The position numbers and the translations under genes are program-made. A stretch of DNA of 64,000 bases from Haemonchus contortus (lineage: Eukaryota; Nematoda; Chromadorea; Rhabditida; Trichostrongylidae). Shown here one piece after another: positions 11,477 through 23,461 of this stretch. The notes below the pieces were generated by a model. It ran no database searches and was not told the origin of the DNA. It saw nothing but the letters and a program-made list of their open reading frames with translations. The stretch's first letter is position 1, and each line of letters begins with the position of its first letter. Where the stretch lies: contig LS997563.1 in NCBI GenBank assembly GCA_000469685.2, positions 20,515,757 to 20,579,756 of the forward strand. The letters run 5' to 3'.

Positions 11477-14251
11477 TAGTTGTGGTGCTTTGCTTGTATC
11501 GTTCTCAATAATACCGCAGGGGTTTTTCTTCAAGTGAAACTAATGTAAGTAAGCAGAGGCCATGTTTAGTGAGGGAATTTTCCTTTCATTTTCGACGACA
11601 TCGTAGAAGCATGCTTTGCTGGGCTACTTGATGTTTTTGCATTTATTTTCGAGAGCTTCAGACCAGATGTGTTCAGTTCACTATTGTGCATGTGTACTAC
11701 AATTTAGGGTGGAGCTGCTTTCATAAAGTACATAGCAGAGTCGTTGGCTGCTCTTTGTGAGAAGACTGTCCAGCAAACTACTAATTACGGATCTTTGCCA
11801 ACTTGTCAGGTAGCACCAGAGAGGAGCACCCACTTCCCAAACACAGCGTCTCTCAGTGGCGCTTCAGCGCGAGTCACCCACTACAGTGATCTGGGCTGGC
11901 ATCTTATCGGTTTAATTCTCCACTACACAGGACCCTATTAACTCTGGATGAAGTTGAATATTCCTATAGATACAGGGATACCACTGTCTCTAAGGAAACC
12001 CCCACCGACGCTACTCGCTATTTGCCTTCATGGGGTTATGAGGTGGAAATGTTGATGGGAATTAGTTCAGTTTTAGCAAAAAAAAAGAGAATCCGTTGAA
12101 ATATCAGAATGTCAGGCTATTTTTAGTAGTCCTTTTGAGCGTTGCTTATTTATTTATCTATTTAATACACCCAAGGGTGTGCCATACAACACAAAAGCAG
12201 AAACTGAAAGGCGATAGTCCTTTGAAAACAGAAAAAAGAGATTAGCCTAAGAAAAATTGAGGATAACGCCAGAGCTGAAATTGTTTTACGTTCTACTAGA
12301 GGAAAGGGGGTAACTGCGAGAGAAAGAAAGACGGTTAATGGATTCAAACGGAATTAAGTTGCTGTTGAGCATGGTGTGAGGCTGTTGAACACATCCTTGC
12401 GCAGGGGTATTATTTGGCATGGACCCCGCTAAGTCAGGAAACTATTTAAATGGGAAGCTCCAACACTGCAAGTTTAAATATCTCCCTGACGTGGAGGGGT
12501 CCTTGTCCTTTCTGAGAGCCCCAGATTCCTACCACTGAGGAATAATTAAAATCATTTTCATCGTGAACTGTGGTTGTAGACGTTTGCTATGAGAAGCTCA
12601 GGTGGAGGTTTGACTGATTAATGCGATGAGATTTTTCGTAACGACGGGTAGAATTGATAGCATAGAGAAAGAAGTAACTCTAGAGAAAGGTAGTTTCACT
12701 GATATTTGTGGCTGGGTCAGAAAGTATCCTTACTGTTTAGAAGTTACGCTGATGGTTGCTTATTCGAGATAGGCTAATAGTTAGGAGATAATATGTCCTT
12801 CTGAACACCGGTCATACACCTTCAACGAGCAAAATTTTCACCAAAATTTTTATTTTTTTGGTAAGTATTTCATTGTGAATCCAATAAATTCGATTCAAAT
12901 AGCGCGAATGAGAAGTATGACGCAGGTCAGAATCTCATTCGTGGATTATCTTCCGAAGGCAGCTTCCAAAGTACTAGATCCAAAACTGAAGACCAGGATA
13001 TACTTCAAACTTGGGCTGTTTTCCCGATGAGATGAAAAGGAAGAAGGAAAAAGAAACAAAAAAGAAAAAGGAAGAAAAAAGGAACGTGAAGCGATTGGCT
13101 AGAAAAACACGTGTGCACATCTTTTGACACTTACAAACGAGAAATAAAAACACTCTTTTCAGTACTGAGCCAACTTTATTTTGGTAATCAAGCTGGATAC
13201 CGTTTATGCTTAACCGGAAAAATACAACATCTAAATGAACCATCAAAAGAATCAAGGCTTCTCATTCCCTGGCTGACTGATCTCTCTATCACGCTTTCAG
13301 GAGGGTCCCATTTTTTGAGGGTTGTGAAATAATACAATTAAGGAATTTTCCTTAACACACCGTGCGTCCGTCTTACTTCGATATTGTGGAGACACTTGAA
13401 AGAACCTGTAGTTGAAAGTGTATTGCAGGGCAGGTTGGTAGCTGGTGCTCGTGGTTTTTCAACTCACAGACGCGTTTACCTTGCACTTTTGTCTCTTACG
13501 AAGATGTGTAGGTTGATGCAGTCCGTCTGGACGGAGGCTCTATCACTTCTTCACTTTTTCCCTCACTGTCGAATATTTAGTAGCGGCCACCGGAATTTTT
13601 CCGCGATCCCACAAATCCCATGGCTACCACCATGAGCGCTGGGCGCTTTTGTGGCACTCACAAACGATGCTATTCGTCAAACCCGAATGGATAATAGATG
13701 AACGATGAATGTTAGCCACCGGGAACACTTTGGACGCTACCGTATTCCTCCTTGCTATGTGGGCTGGGGCTGGGGCGGCGGTGTCGTCGTCATGGTTGGA
13801 GCGCTAGCGAGAGCTGCTGCTGCTGAACGCTAGGGCGGCTGAGTGTGTGGTGTCGTAAGCGGCGAGCTGCCGTCGCGAAATCGTACGTGAGTGAAGAACG
13901 ACGGCACGCTGGTTTCGAGAGTTATTATCGCCGAATCCTAAGACTAATGTAGGTTTTTGTGCGTATTGCTGTGCGTTGTAACGCACCGCTGCACGGCCGC
14001 CATCTTCTTTTCTGCCGCGGCCCGCTATAACCAGAGATACTTCTTCTTTCTTCTTCGCTCATTCGTTCAACTTCTTTACCACTTTCTCCAGCAATTTTCT
14101 CGGAAAAGATCCATCCGACTTTTCGAATTGTAGAGTATCCGGCAGTCATCGCATCTGTTATTCAGTAGGCACGGAAGGGATGTTGGTAAGATTCCTTACG
14201 AAATTTTCATTGTCATTTTACCCCAAATGGTTTTTGGACCCACCCCCTTAC
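11477..14251. other. No gene supported; purine tract and repeat terminus
   Basis: At 12,555-12,575 there is a lone TCGTGAACTGTG terminus of the AAAGGCAC element family. A polypurine tract spans 13,020-13,085. A minus segment ending at 12,974 has a stop and an AATAAA about 120 bases later, but no phase-matched upstream exon. The 13,740-14,000 part is GC-rich, as a promoter or short gene might be. Confidence 0.35.
13925..14149 (-). CDS. Possible coding segment, 74 codons
   Basis: An ATG at 14,149 on the minus strand opens 74 codons whose middle is strongly charged (Lys-Glu-Val-Glu-Arg-Met-Ser-Glu-Glu-Glu-Arg-Arg). The 3' part is GC-rich. It follows the exons at 14,472-14,528 and 14,252-14,328 on the same strand. 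The phase does not join if the AACAG site just before the ATG is used, but it would with an unusual TTTTCCGAG acceptor inside. An in-register alternative frame from the same acceptor also exists. I keep this apart because the join is unresolved. Confidence 0.25.
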   Translation of the reverse strand: MTAGYSTIRKVGWIFSEKIAGESGKEVERMSEEERRSISGYSGPRQKRRWRPCSGALQRTAIRTKTYISLRIRR

Positions 14252-14528
14252 TTTCTTGAAAATGTTTTCGACATCACCTACTTCTTGGCTTTTCTTCCCC
14301 AGCTGCTCAGAGTTTTCTTCGTTGTTTGCTGAATACACATGTAAACATGTGTTATTTATCAATTTTGTTTATTTTTTTACTGGCTGGATAGACGCATAAA
14401 TGTTTACTGGAGCCATATTTCACCATTACCGCCTTTCTTTATATACGTGCCTTAGTTCTTCCTGTCCGGACCCCCCTTCCCATCAGCTTCGGGCCCTATG
14501 AAAATCATGTGGTATGAGTGAAATTTAT
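14252..14528 (-). CDS. Two phase-compatible exons of an unknown gene
   Basis: Exon one runs 14,528 to 14,472 (18 full codons) after a TCATTACAG acceptor and ends in phase 1 at a weak GTCCGG donor. Exon two runs 14,328 to 14,252 after a GTGTATTCAG acceptor, needs phase 1, gives 25 codons rich in Asn, Glu and Lys, and ends at a GTAAGG donor. The intervening sequence is 143 bases. The charged, low-complexity composition is the main argument for coding. The donor of exon one is poor. No domain is recognised, and upstream exons were not found. Confidence 0.3.
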
Positions 14529-15437
14529 CTGTAATGATTTTTTATCGCTTAAAAATTGAATCAAAGCTGCCGTCAGCTTGTTTAAAGGAACCCCGCTTTT
14601 TCATTGAAAATCGATTCAAACAAACTCGTCCTCAATCATTGATCCTCTCCACCAGCGAGCTGCTGCTTTAACGAAAAAACCTCGGGCAGCCAGGCGTCGG
14701 GCTCAAAATTTTTGTCACCTATCGTGAGTGAAGCCTAGCAGTTACTTCGACATGGCACGCATGACTTTTTTGGTCTCCTTTGCACGAAGGGATGGTTGTG
14801 GCAAAAATGCTCATAGTAGTATGTTCGGGACTAACCTCAAATCTTAAATGCTTCCTACTGGATAGTTGCTACTAGTTTTCTCTTGAGTAACTTTCTCGCT
14901 CGGCACTTACGACAGTACGAGTGTTATACGCAAACAGATGTCTGCCACAAGCTAACAACATGCACTTCCAATTTCTTCAAAGGAACGGATCAGACTGAGG
15001 GAAACGTACCCTTCGATTTCTTGCCAGTGTAGATGTCCATAGGAGGAGTCTCACCCATTTAGGGATCTTGACTCTCCGAAAATATTCATTTCAAAGAAAC
15101 GGGTGTAAAGGCAGCAGTTGGCACCGTTCGGTTATTATTTACATATGTCTGTGATTGAGTAAATAGTTAAGCAAGGGTGAAGTTGGTGTAGTAATAAAAG
15201 GTTGCACTACCTATGATGTCTCTGGATCAGGGATGGCAACCATCTGCCACAAACCGGGTGGACTTTGCAACTTTTTCAGAGCCGAGCTGAGTACAGATCC
15301 CCTAAAGCAGTCAGATAAGTAGCTAATGAACATGTACTCCATTAGATTCTACGGCGGTTTCATAACCTTTCCTATAAAATGGTGGTAATTCACCTAATCT
15401 GACAAATAGGGTGTTTCCTTTCGTCAGTTTGGGTGGA

Positions 15438-15512
15438 TCACTGTTGCCACTGTAAACGCACATTGAAAGAATCCCCATCCTCAATGATTGGTTCCCCAAT
15501 TCTTACCATACC
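15438..15512 (-). CDS. Possible terminal or internal exon
   Basis: A strong acceptor (GATATCTTTTCAG) at 15,515-15,513 on the minus strand precedes 24 open codons and a TGA. The piece is acidic in the middle (Ile-Glu-Asp-Gly-Asp). A GTGCGT at codon 17 could instead be a donor. The only frame open through the segment is the phase-0 one. It may belong with the exons at 14.2-14.5 kb, but the phases do not connect directly. Confidence 0.28.
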   Translation of the reverse strand, partial: GMVRIGEPIIEDGDSFNVRLQWQQ

Positions 15513-16348
15513 CTGAAAAGATATCAATGCTGGCTTGAACATTTAACAGGCCTTCCATCATAAATTCCTGATCCAATTTCGCTTTCAAATGCCGCTCAAA
15601 CTTTGAATGAGAACTAGGTGCATGGCGGGTTCCGAACGTATTTATGATCTGTTTTATTCTTGCTGATGTTTTGGGAATGGCGCATGTTTAAAAAAAGGAT
15701 TGTCTATCGAATAGGAAGTCTACAGACACCTGAGCATGAAGATGCGAATCTCGCTTTCTGCCTTATATGATTGCCTTCTGAGGTACACTCTAGCAGTTGG
15801 ATGGCACTCGAATGAGTTCTTGGGCTCTTGATTTTCTATGGATGTTCACTTCTTGCTAGATTTCGATAAAACTTGGAACTGTCGGTCAATTCCTCCACTA
15901 AACTCATATGTTTCTAGCAATTTTTTCAAATCTGAGTGAGCAAAAGTCATGGTCACTTAGAAGCCGACAATAGGAAGCTCGCTTTTGGGTAAGACATTTG
16001 CTTCGAATAAGCTCATGCCTAGGAAACGTAGCACCGCAGGATCGAGTCCTGTCAGAGAGTTAATGCTATGCCATAACTCAACATTCTCGTGTTTACACTG
16101 GCATCGTGAATTGCGGCGAAGAACAGCAATCTACAAAACAAATCAAAAGTGCATTTTGGGTTCAGGAGTTTTTTCAGTGACACCTGACCCGTTGTAAGGA
16201 GTGCAATATGGGAAATAAGGCATACAGAATAAGACCGATGCACCTAATAGCTTCATTATCATCACTAACATTTAGCTCCGAAAGGTTCTAAAAGAGTGGG
16301 AAAGGAGATTTTCGAAAGGATTTCCTCAGACCGTTTATGCCCTTTCTA
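15513..16348. other. No gene; weak tRNA-like text near 16,005-16,060
   Basis: A plus-strand CAGGATCGAGTCCTG resembles a B box, with AAGCTCATGCCTAGG upstream. It is too weak to assign to a family. The rest shows nothing recognisable. Confidence 0.35.
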
Positions 16349-17590
16349 TTAGGTTGTCGGAAAAGTATTTGCGCATTTTGGTTTCAATGTTGTGAAATCT
16401 TTGGGGATTGCTATAGAACCTTCACGGCGGAATATGAGTAAGTGCAGGTCAATGCGCTCATCACACCATATCTGCCGCAGCATTTCGCAACGGTTATGGC
16501 TGCAAGAACCGCTCTCGACCCAAAGCGAGTCAAACTGCCTTTGCTTTATAAGTTCAGAAAAAACGTTAATCCAAATTGATCGTTAGGGGGGATATGCGAT
16601 GCGATAGGACCATTCATTGTCTGTGATAGCACATCAAGGAGTTGGTACAAGAAGTTCAAAAATGACCACTTTGACTGGATCGAAGAGCCACGATTCAAGA
16701 GACTAGCTGAGCTCAATGACGACTATTTCCTGAAGCTGGTTGAAGAAGATTCCAGGTTTAGTACCCATCAGCTGAAGCAGGAGCTCATGGCCATCACGAC
16801 ACAACAGCTGTTCATTTGCATCGCCTTGGAAAGACATGGAGATTCGGAGATATGGATAAGTTTTGATCTGGGTGGTCATGACCTCCAAATGAAGAGGGAT
16901 TCATGCCTAAACTTGATGACTTTCCGACGCCCGTTCGCATGGCTGGAAGACCTAATCACTGGCAACGAGAAGTGTGTTCCCTACTTAAACCACACGAGGA
17001 AGCGCCAATGGCTTGGATGCGTAGAGCATGGAATCCCGAATTCCAATCAAGAATTCCTACCTCAGAAGGCAATGCCAAGCGTTTGAAGCCATTCAAAAGG
17101 ATCATTCACTGGGACCTTTTACCACCGAACTCCGCTGTCAGCACTGAAGCCAAGTGTGCTCTGTGGACCGGATTGCTGCAGCTCTAGGAGGGAAACTCGG
17201 GAAAGTCTATTTTCTCTAAGACTGTGCTCGCCCACACTTTTCGAAGGAGGCCCAGAAGAAGCTTCAGAGCCTGGGATGGCATGTTCTGGCCCACCCACCG
17301 TATTCACCAGACCTAACTCCAACGGATTATCATCTGCTCCTGTCGCTGTCGGACCATCCAAAAAATAAGAAGTTCGATTATGTGAATCAACTCGAAACGT
17401 ACATTAACGAAATTTCCTCCTCGAAACCTTAGGGATTCTATGCAAGCAAGAACCACAAGTTGCCTGATGAATGGCAATACCTCATCGATAATGACGGTGC
17501 ATATATTTGTTGATTGTTAGTTATTGTGAAGGAAAAAAATAAATTCAAAAAAAAGTTGCAAAAGGCGCAAAGACTTTTCCGACAACCTAA
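16349..17590 (+). mobile_element. Full-length decayed mariner transposon (DD34D)
   Basis: The left end TTAGGTTGTCGGAAAAGTAT and its inverted copy at the right end (ending ACTTTTCCGACAACCTAA) bound 1,242 bp, with TA at 16,347-16,348 and 17,591-17,592 as the target-site duplication. This is the usual mariner size. Plus-strand fragments in several frames give mariner landmarks, including a Ser-Pro-Asp-Leu-Thr-Pro-Thr-Asp-Tyr-His-Leu block near 17,310 and a C-terminal Leu-Pro-Asp-Glu-Trp. Between the second Asp and the final Asp I count 34 residues. Frameshifts, at least one stop (near 17,430) and apparent loss of the first catalytic Asp make it a pseudogene copy. Confidence 0.93.
16440..17517 (+). 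pseudogene. Mariner transposase pseudogene
   Basis: The product would have cut and joined DNA at the element's inverted repeats in the nucleus. Readable pieces are a helix-turn-helix-side segment at about 16,650-16,800 (Asp-Asp-Tyr-Phe-Leu-Lys-Leu-Val-Glu-Glu-Asp), a mid segment at 16,903-17,187 containing His-Trp-Asp-Leu-Leu-Pro-Pro-Asn, and the C-terminal third at about 17,220-17,510. These lie in different frames. The position of the first catalytic Asp appears as Leu in a Val-Pro-Tyr-Leu-Asn context. The stop after Ser-Ser-Lys-Pro interrupts the end. It most resembles Hsmar1/bandit-type mariners, as far as memory allows. Confidence 0.85.
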
Positions 17591-20500
17591 TATATTTTCG
17601 GGTAATAATCCAGGCCTGAGTGGGGTTACAGTCGGCTGTTTTCTAAGAATATTTCATAGTTACATGTTTGTTTGTATGCTTATTTTTCTGGCTATTTTTC
17701 TCTCTGCCCGTAACTTCTTCGAAGATGAAGTAAATAAAAATTACTGTTAATGGACTGATCATGAACAGTCAAGGAAGGTAGAGCTCGGTCATGCCAGACT
17801 GAGCACTTTCGGGCTTGCTAGCACCGCGAGCGTTTTTATGCAACTTTTTATACTACTTATGAACTTAAAGAGAAGCCATATGTGGTTTTTATCACGTTCC
17901 ACATCCAGGATTTTTCAGAGGTTCTCTGTGAATTGCAAAATTTACAGGGAGAGAAGCCAATATTAAGCTTCTCGATCCACACTCATCCCCTTTACATTAC
18001 TGTTATATAAAAAAGTTTTCACTGCAAGGGACTCCTCATGACAAACCACTTTGAGCTATGTATGTATGTAAATGCTTTGACTGTACAGTACAAACCCTCT
18101 GAAAATCTCTATTTCCGTAATATGCTCGAGGTACTAATTCACCATTTCCAATAGTAATGATTTTGTCTGATAGTTCTACAAATTCCTGGTCCTATTTTGG
18201 AACATTTGGATTAGTTGTGGGTGTAAATGCTATTATATGTAGGAAAAATAGCGCTCAAATGGTCAATTCCCCCTCGAGCTTCTTACTTGCTGATAGGCTG
18301 GAGAAATGGTCAAAAATTCCGTACCGTAGAGTATAATAATATAGCGGTTAATTTACTGAAAGGGCACTAAGCTATTCAAACACGAAATCATCCATGCAGC
18401 ATCTTATATTTGAGATTTATGTACGTGTATTTATGTATGTATGTACATATGCAAAACGATGAATTTCTTGGAAGCTCCGGTAGCACTTTTTTTGCTCGAG
18501 TCCCTTTGGATGAAAAACTCATTCTGTCAATCTGGTTTTTTGCCTTTTTTTCCTTCTTCCTTTCCTGCTCTTTATTGAGAAAGATGTTAAAAATTATAGA
18601 AATTGGCAAACTATTACTTATGTCTACTATTGCTAGGCCACTTTTGTATAACAGACATGATCTATTCCTCTGGCCGTGCCCTTCTGAAGAATATTGTCGA
18701 AATTATGAGTATCGGCAGAGCATTTTAGCGAGTAGAGTACTACTTTGCGATATAATGTCAGTAGAAGGGCAACATCGAAAACTTATTACTCACTCTTTCT
18801 TTCTTTCAAGTTCGACACCGTATGAGATCGTGCTGGTTGCCTTATGGTCTGAGCTTATGGTAAAATTCGTGGTTGTCTCCAAGGAACTTCGGTAGAGATT
18901 GTGTGAGAGCCTCACCTCATGCCTCTACTCCGTCACATCGCTGGGGCTCTTCATATTCACTGTATTGTGTTGTTGTGATATTTATTGATATGTTTACAAA
19001 TACAGCCTTTATTAGGTAGTATTATCAAGAATTTCAGTGACATTTCTCGGTGCGAGAAAGAGTTGTAATTCAGGGAAGTGATATTGGTGTCCTCTGATAA
19101 CGAAATGTCATAGACGTCCGGGTGTATGTGCTAAGCTACAAAACTGCGGCTGGGCGAATATATGTCTACTACTTGAGAGGTCTTTGATGGAAAAACTTTT
19201 TGAACGTAATCACTAATGTAACAACTTGTTCACATATGGGTAATTTCTCGTTTACCTAGGTAGATAATCGAAAAAAAAACAGAGCGGCTATTATACGTCT
19301 AGAACTGCTCTGTTGAATATAAGAACTCCCTCAAAATGCTCTTTTCCCTGAGTAAGGCGAGGAGTTAGGGACAATCTTGGAGGGTAGTCGGTTAAAATTA
19401 CAGTATTTTACTAGTTTCCGAGTTTGTCTATTGCTATACGGTCTTCTCCTATAAGTTTCGAAGTATGTACAGTACCCTAGAATACAGTAAATAGTCGGAG
19501 ACAGTGATACGACTCTCGTTTCTGTAATCCTAGATGACAATAGGTGGTTTATAGAGTGACACCTGATTAATGGTAAGTACTCTCTACGAAATTCGAGAGG
19601 TTATGCTAGCAGTACTTTTACTGAGTTTTACAACATAGTTATATGTAATCAAAAGCCAATTCAAAGCATGACTCGTGCAAATACCACTATTATGTTCCAA
19701 GTAATTTTCTTACACATGAAGATTCATTACGATTTTAAACATTCCCTCCCCAAAGTCTCATTGCGCCGACGGCATAAAGTCAGCTTTTTGACGAAAGGCG
19801 ATTCATTCGAAACGATGCTCGCATACTTTTACGGTCACTTTCGTGGTACCGTACGATGTCGCCATTGATTTGGAAGATTGTGAATGGCTAGGGAACGGTA
19901 AGCCTATATACCGAAGAAGTTGGAAGAAAGTCCGAGCTTCCTCAGTGGAAAACAATTTAATCAATTTCATCTCTGAGGACTTTTAGGTTTCAAAATTGGT
20001 CATTCGAGGAGGAGACTTGCACAGTTTCGTTTTAGATTACAGAGGATGAAATCTGAGGCGCTCTTCGGTGTGGGTTCCCACTTAGAAATCTGAAGGCTGG
20101 TCGCGGTGTTATCTAGGTGGATGTTCCCTACCCAAAGCACACAGCATATTTATTACTGACGATTTGGGTATCAGTTTCAATCAGAAGCACGGATAAAACC
20201 ACTTGCTGCGTTACTCCAAGCTGATCACTCCCGAGTGCTTTGAAAATTTTTTTTGAATCTTTTAGAACTTCCTTCCAAATTTTTATTAGGCGATTTTGTT
20301 TATAGTGAGATTACAACCCGATAATTTCTCAATTCTGTACAGTAGCCGACAATTTCAATTCATTTATTCGGAAAAAATTTGAATTCCAAATCTACTTCTC
20401 CCTTCACAACTTCACAACCTTTCACAAAAAAAGTTGAGAAGAAAGCAAGCTGTCGTGAAGTAAGACGATGTAGGGTGGGATGTGACAGAAGGTGCTTGAG

Positions 20501-20624
20501 AAACGGTTTGATAGAGACCTAATGTAGAATTTCCTGTAATCACCTACAAATTAGCCGGTGATAGAACAAACTGCAGTCAAAGTTAAACTACTAGTTACAG
20601 ACGTCAAACGTCATGCCATGGTGT
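17591..20624. other. No gene supported
   Basis: The longest open frame, plus 18,410-18,895 (161 codons, one possible hydrophobic helix of about 20 residues at residues 37-58), has no splice context, and its amino-terminal part derives from a TATG-rich simple stretch. I treat it as chance, with a low chance of being real. A TATG/TATTTATG-rich run lies at 18,415-18,450. No repeat matches were noticed. Confidence 0.35.
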
Positions 20625-20830
20625 TGTGGGGCAGTGGAATATGGCCCACTACCTCAGACGGTTGTGTCGAGGATCGAATCCTAACTTCATATTCGCCCAC
20701 GAGATAAATCCTTCAGTCCTTTTGGGTACTGTGATTCGGTAGCAGACTTTCCTAGGAGGTAGGAACACTGACTTATACATTGGCTTTCCATACTAAGTCA
20801 TTTGCCAGCTCGCAAATATGTTCGAAAAGC
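20625..20830 (+). repeat. tRNA-derived SINE, family S1, copy 2
   Basis: GGGGCAGTGGAATATGGCCC and AGGATCGAATCCT give A- and B-box-like segments. The body then shares CCTAGGAGGTAGGAACACTGACTTATACAT with the copies at 48.9 and 53.8 kb. The 3' part present in copy 1 (GCCGAAT-CGGGG) is absent, so this copy is truncated at its 3' end. Confidence 0.65.
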
Positions 20831-21139
20831 CACTACGTTTCTAATGGGAGGTTCATATACAAGGGTGAAGGGTGAGTAGGAGGTAGAGAACTACCCATCG
20901 GCTGAGTTCCTCCCCTACTTTCAACATCTACAGAAATCAACAGCGAAAACGTGTAGATTTCCAACGATCCTGTTTTTGTCCATTGATAGCCCCATGGTAA
21001 ATCTCATTGTAATTTTTCAGATACATCAAATTATGTAACCTAAAGCGTATGGGCCATTTCCAGACGAATGGGCGGAATGAGGGTTAAATTACATCGGTAA
21101 AATTAGAAGTACACATGTCTCTCATGTCGTAGGCTTCCA

Positions 21140-21375
21140 TCAGCTTTCAATGAATAAAGACGCTGACGATGATCCTCCTTTCATATATCCGCATTTTTTT
21201 TCGTGGTCAACCTGAAAAAGGCCTAACACGCCTTCTCGACCATTGACTAGTTTAGCATTCCTATAGGTGAATACATGACCGACCCTTTCAACTAATAAGT
21301 AAAACCGATAGCATGGAGGATCACTTGAGCATAGGAGTATATAAGCAATCTCCCTCTTAGAAGTGAACGATAATT
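21140..21375 (-). CDS. Two-exon 3' end of an unknown gene
   Basis: Exon one (21,375 to 21,275) follows a GATTCTTCAG acceptor, takes one base from an earlier exon and gives 33 codons with two Cys in a Cys-Ser-Ser-Asp-Pro-Pro-Cys block. It ends in phase 0 at GTATTC. A 63-base intron ends in a perfect CCTTTTTCAG. Exon two (21,211 to 21,140) gives 23 codons, beginning Val-Asp-His-Glu-Lys-Lys-Cys and rich in Gly and Ser, then TGA. No polyadenylation signal is evident just downstream. The short intron and clean acceptor argue for a real gene end; the weak donor argues against. No family recognised. Confidence 0.38.
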
Positions 21376-22383
21376 CTGAAGAATCTAGTTTAAGTGAAAT
21401 AGCGCAAGTTAGGGTGCAGAATGGTGAGAAAAGGGAGGATGGCGTCAAAAATATAAATAAATTATAAAAATTAAAATATAATAAATAATGAAAATCTCAT
21501 TTCTAACCTGAACTGTGACTTTAATTCGCTTCCTGACGCAGTATTTTGTACAGTTAACACTTTTAGGTGCCCCTTACTAACAGGCAAGTCTGTAGGAAAA
21601 ACTCAGCATGATCGAATTACCTCTACGCTCATGACTACTACTTACTTAGGTGACTGACTACAGATCTGCTGCACCTTCCCAGTGCTGCACTTGACTCTAG
21701 GGAGACAGGGCACTTTATACTTTTGTGATCTATTCAAACCACTTAACTTATTCGATTCACTACCAGATCTGTAGAAGAGTCGCTCAGGAATCGTTATGAA
21801 AATGGCTCTACGATTCCATCGAGACGGCACAAGCAATCCCAACTCTTAACAAGAAGCTTGAAAGAAGTCTGATTAATCAAAGTCTTTGATGATTCGGTTT
21901 CTCAGTGGACTTTCTATGTTTTCGAACATCTAACTTCTTTTGAATGACACCTCTGACTCTCAATTTTTGAGCTGCTTCTGTATTTAGAGCAGCTTCGAGT
22001 TCAGTCTTCGCCAGATCCGATTTCTGATAAGACAATTTTCTACCCAAATTCCCACTCTCGAATTTCCTTACCTAAAAGTGTAACCGATAGAGATGTTTCT
22101 TTTCTCAAAAAGTGAAAAGTAATCAGCTCATTGACTCCACCCTTTCGTAACCCCTATTACTCCTTATCTCTTCATCTACAGTCACGTCACATCCCGCACA
22201 CTGAGGTGCTAAGACTTTGACGTCAATGTGATCGGGTGTAGTGGTCTTTACCTTCAATCGCCCTTATCAGTCCTTGTCATTCCTACTCCCTTCTGTCATC
22301 GAACACCAATGTTCCCGCCCGTCATTTGCAGCATTTTCGAATGTGAACACTCTTGATATGGGCAAAAGAAACCATGAGTTCCC
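21376..22383. other. No gene supported
   Basis: AT-rich between 21,440 and 21,500 (runs of A and T). Nothing else is recognisable. No repeat match was seen. Confidence 0.4.
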
Positions 22384-22460
22384 TTCCCCCCCCCCCCCCC
22401 ACACACACACACGCATACACACAAACAGACACCAATACACACGCCTAGGAAGAGGGGGGG
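22384..22460. repeat. C-run, AC dinucleotide and G-run simple sequence
   Basis: A run of about 14 C is followed by ACACACACAC-type sequence to about 22,443 and a short G run at 22,455-22,461. It is low complexity, likely polymorphic and prone to assembly error. The open frames on both strands here are by-products. Confidence 0.9.
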
Positions 22461-22849
22461 GTAGGATTTCGTTGAGATGAGTAGCAATTGATCTTTATTA
22501 CTTCATAGTTCGATATTCTGTCGGTTATTATTTCTTATTATTTATTAGTAGTATTACATATTGCCGACCGTATTTTCGGTCTCTTCTCATTCTATGAGGG
22601 TTACTGCAGTGATCAGTTCAGGTTCAAGTATTACCCAGTGTGCTTTCAAGAGTTCAAGTAGTGGGTGCTTGGCTGTGGCTTACCCCACACAGCCTGTGGT
22701 CTTGGGGTCTTTAGAAGGATTGGGACCATACGCCAGTTACTCTGAAATTTATATAAATATGAATCAATTCTTGATATGTCCCTAGTGGAATTTAGCTTTC
22801 TTTTTCTCCCTTGACAGCAACCAGCCTTTACTATCCTCCTTTTTTAGCT

Positions 22850-22909
22850 ATGGATGTTCACGCTTCTCAGTTTGAGAAGGAGCGACTTGGTCCGGTGATG
22901 CTTAAATGC
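22850..22909 (+). CDS. Possible first coding exon, unknown protein
   Basis: A very strong 3' splice site (CCTCCTTTTTTAG) sits two bases before an ATG at 22,850, as at a spliced-leader addition site. Twenty codons follow (Met-Asp-Val-His-Ala-Ser-Gln-Phe-Glu-Lys-Glu...), ending in phase 0 at a GTATGA donor. The next phase-0 exon candidate is 23,347-23,461. A real start is plausible; the peptide matches nothing I know. Confidence 0.38.
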
Positions 22910-23177
22910 GTATGAAGATGGTTCTAGCAGTTTTCCTGCGTATGGTAGTCTAAAAAACATTAAAAATCTTCAAAATATCAACAAATCAGTCAAAACTCTG
23001 GATCAATTACAAAAATGTGAAGCTGTTTAACAAAGACAAACCTCTATATATCGGTAATTGTAGCTAGTTTCCGTTAGTGTGTAGGATGGTAAGATAGCTA
23101 TGTTGCCGTGGATGTGGTAAGTTTGAGCCCATTGGAATGGTAGCGCTCGGGAACCAGCAACCCGTGTGACTACTTAC

Positions 23178-23235
23178 TCCCAGTCCTTGTCTCAGTCATT
23201 AAAATTCCCATCATTACAAATGAATCCGATGAAAA
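23178..23235 (-). CDS. Possible minus-strand exon
   Basis: The minus strand has an AAAATTTCAG acceptor, 19 open codons plus one base, and a GTAAGT donor. Only this frame is open. It lies inside the intron proposed for the plus-strand exons at 22,850 and 23,347, so at most one of the two models may be right unless the genes are nested. Confidence 0.22.
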
Positions 23236-23346
23236 CTGAAATTTTAGCGTCCACGAGGGAGAAAATTGTTTAGCCTACATTACGGAAGATGAGAAATCCA
23301 CTGCGTAGACCTCCCGTGAATTTTGCCATGCCCTCAGGTTTTTCAG

Positions 23347-23461
23347 GTAGCGCGCTCAATCGGCGATCTGGTTCTTGTAAGCGGGCTTTTACGTGGCGTT
23401 CCGTTTTTCCATCGACGCGATGGCTGTCTCTGTGCTGTCGATGCTGCTGAAGACGATCTTC
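23347..23461 (+). CDS. Possible second exon of the gene starting at 22,850
   Basis: After a strong GTTTTTCAG acceptor, phase 0 is open for 38 codons and ends in phase 1 at a GTGAGC donor (a GTAAGC at 23,377 is an earlier alternative). The first residues are Val-Ala-Arg-Ser-Ile-Gly-Asp-Leu-Val-Leu. Composition is GC-richer than the surroundings. The acceptor and the next 20 bases are partly repeated at about 23,716-23,750, which may be a second alternative exon or simple duplication. No domain assigned. Confidence 0.35.

Noticed and set aside
18410..18895. 161-codon plus-strand open frame with a hydrophobic helix
   Set aside because: Its start lies in a TATG-rich simple stretch, there are no splice sites or neighbours, and its length is within chance.
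22384..22460. Frames on both strands over the C/AC/G tract
   Set aside because: They are products of simple-sequence DNA.
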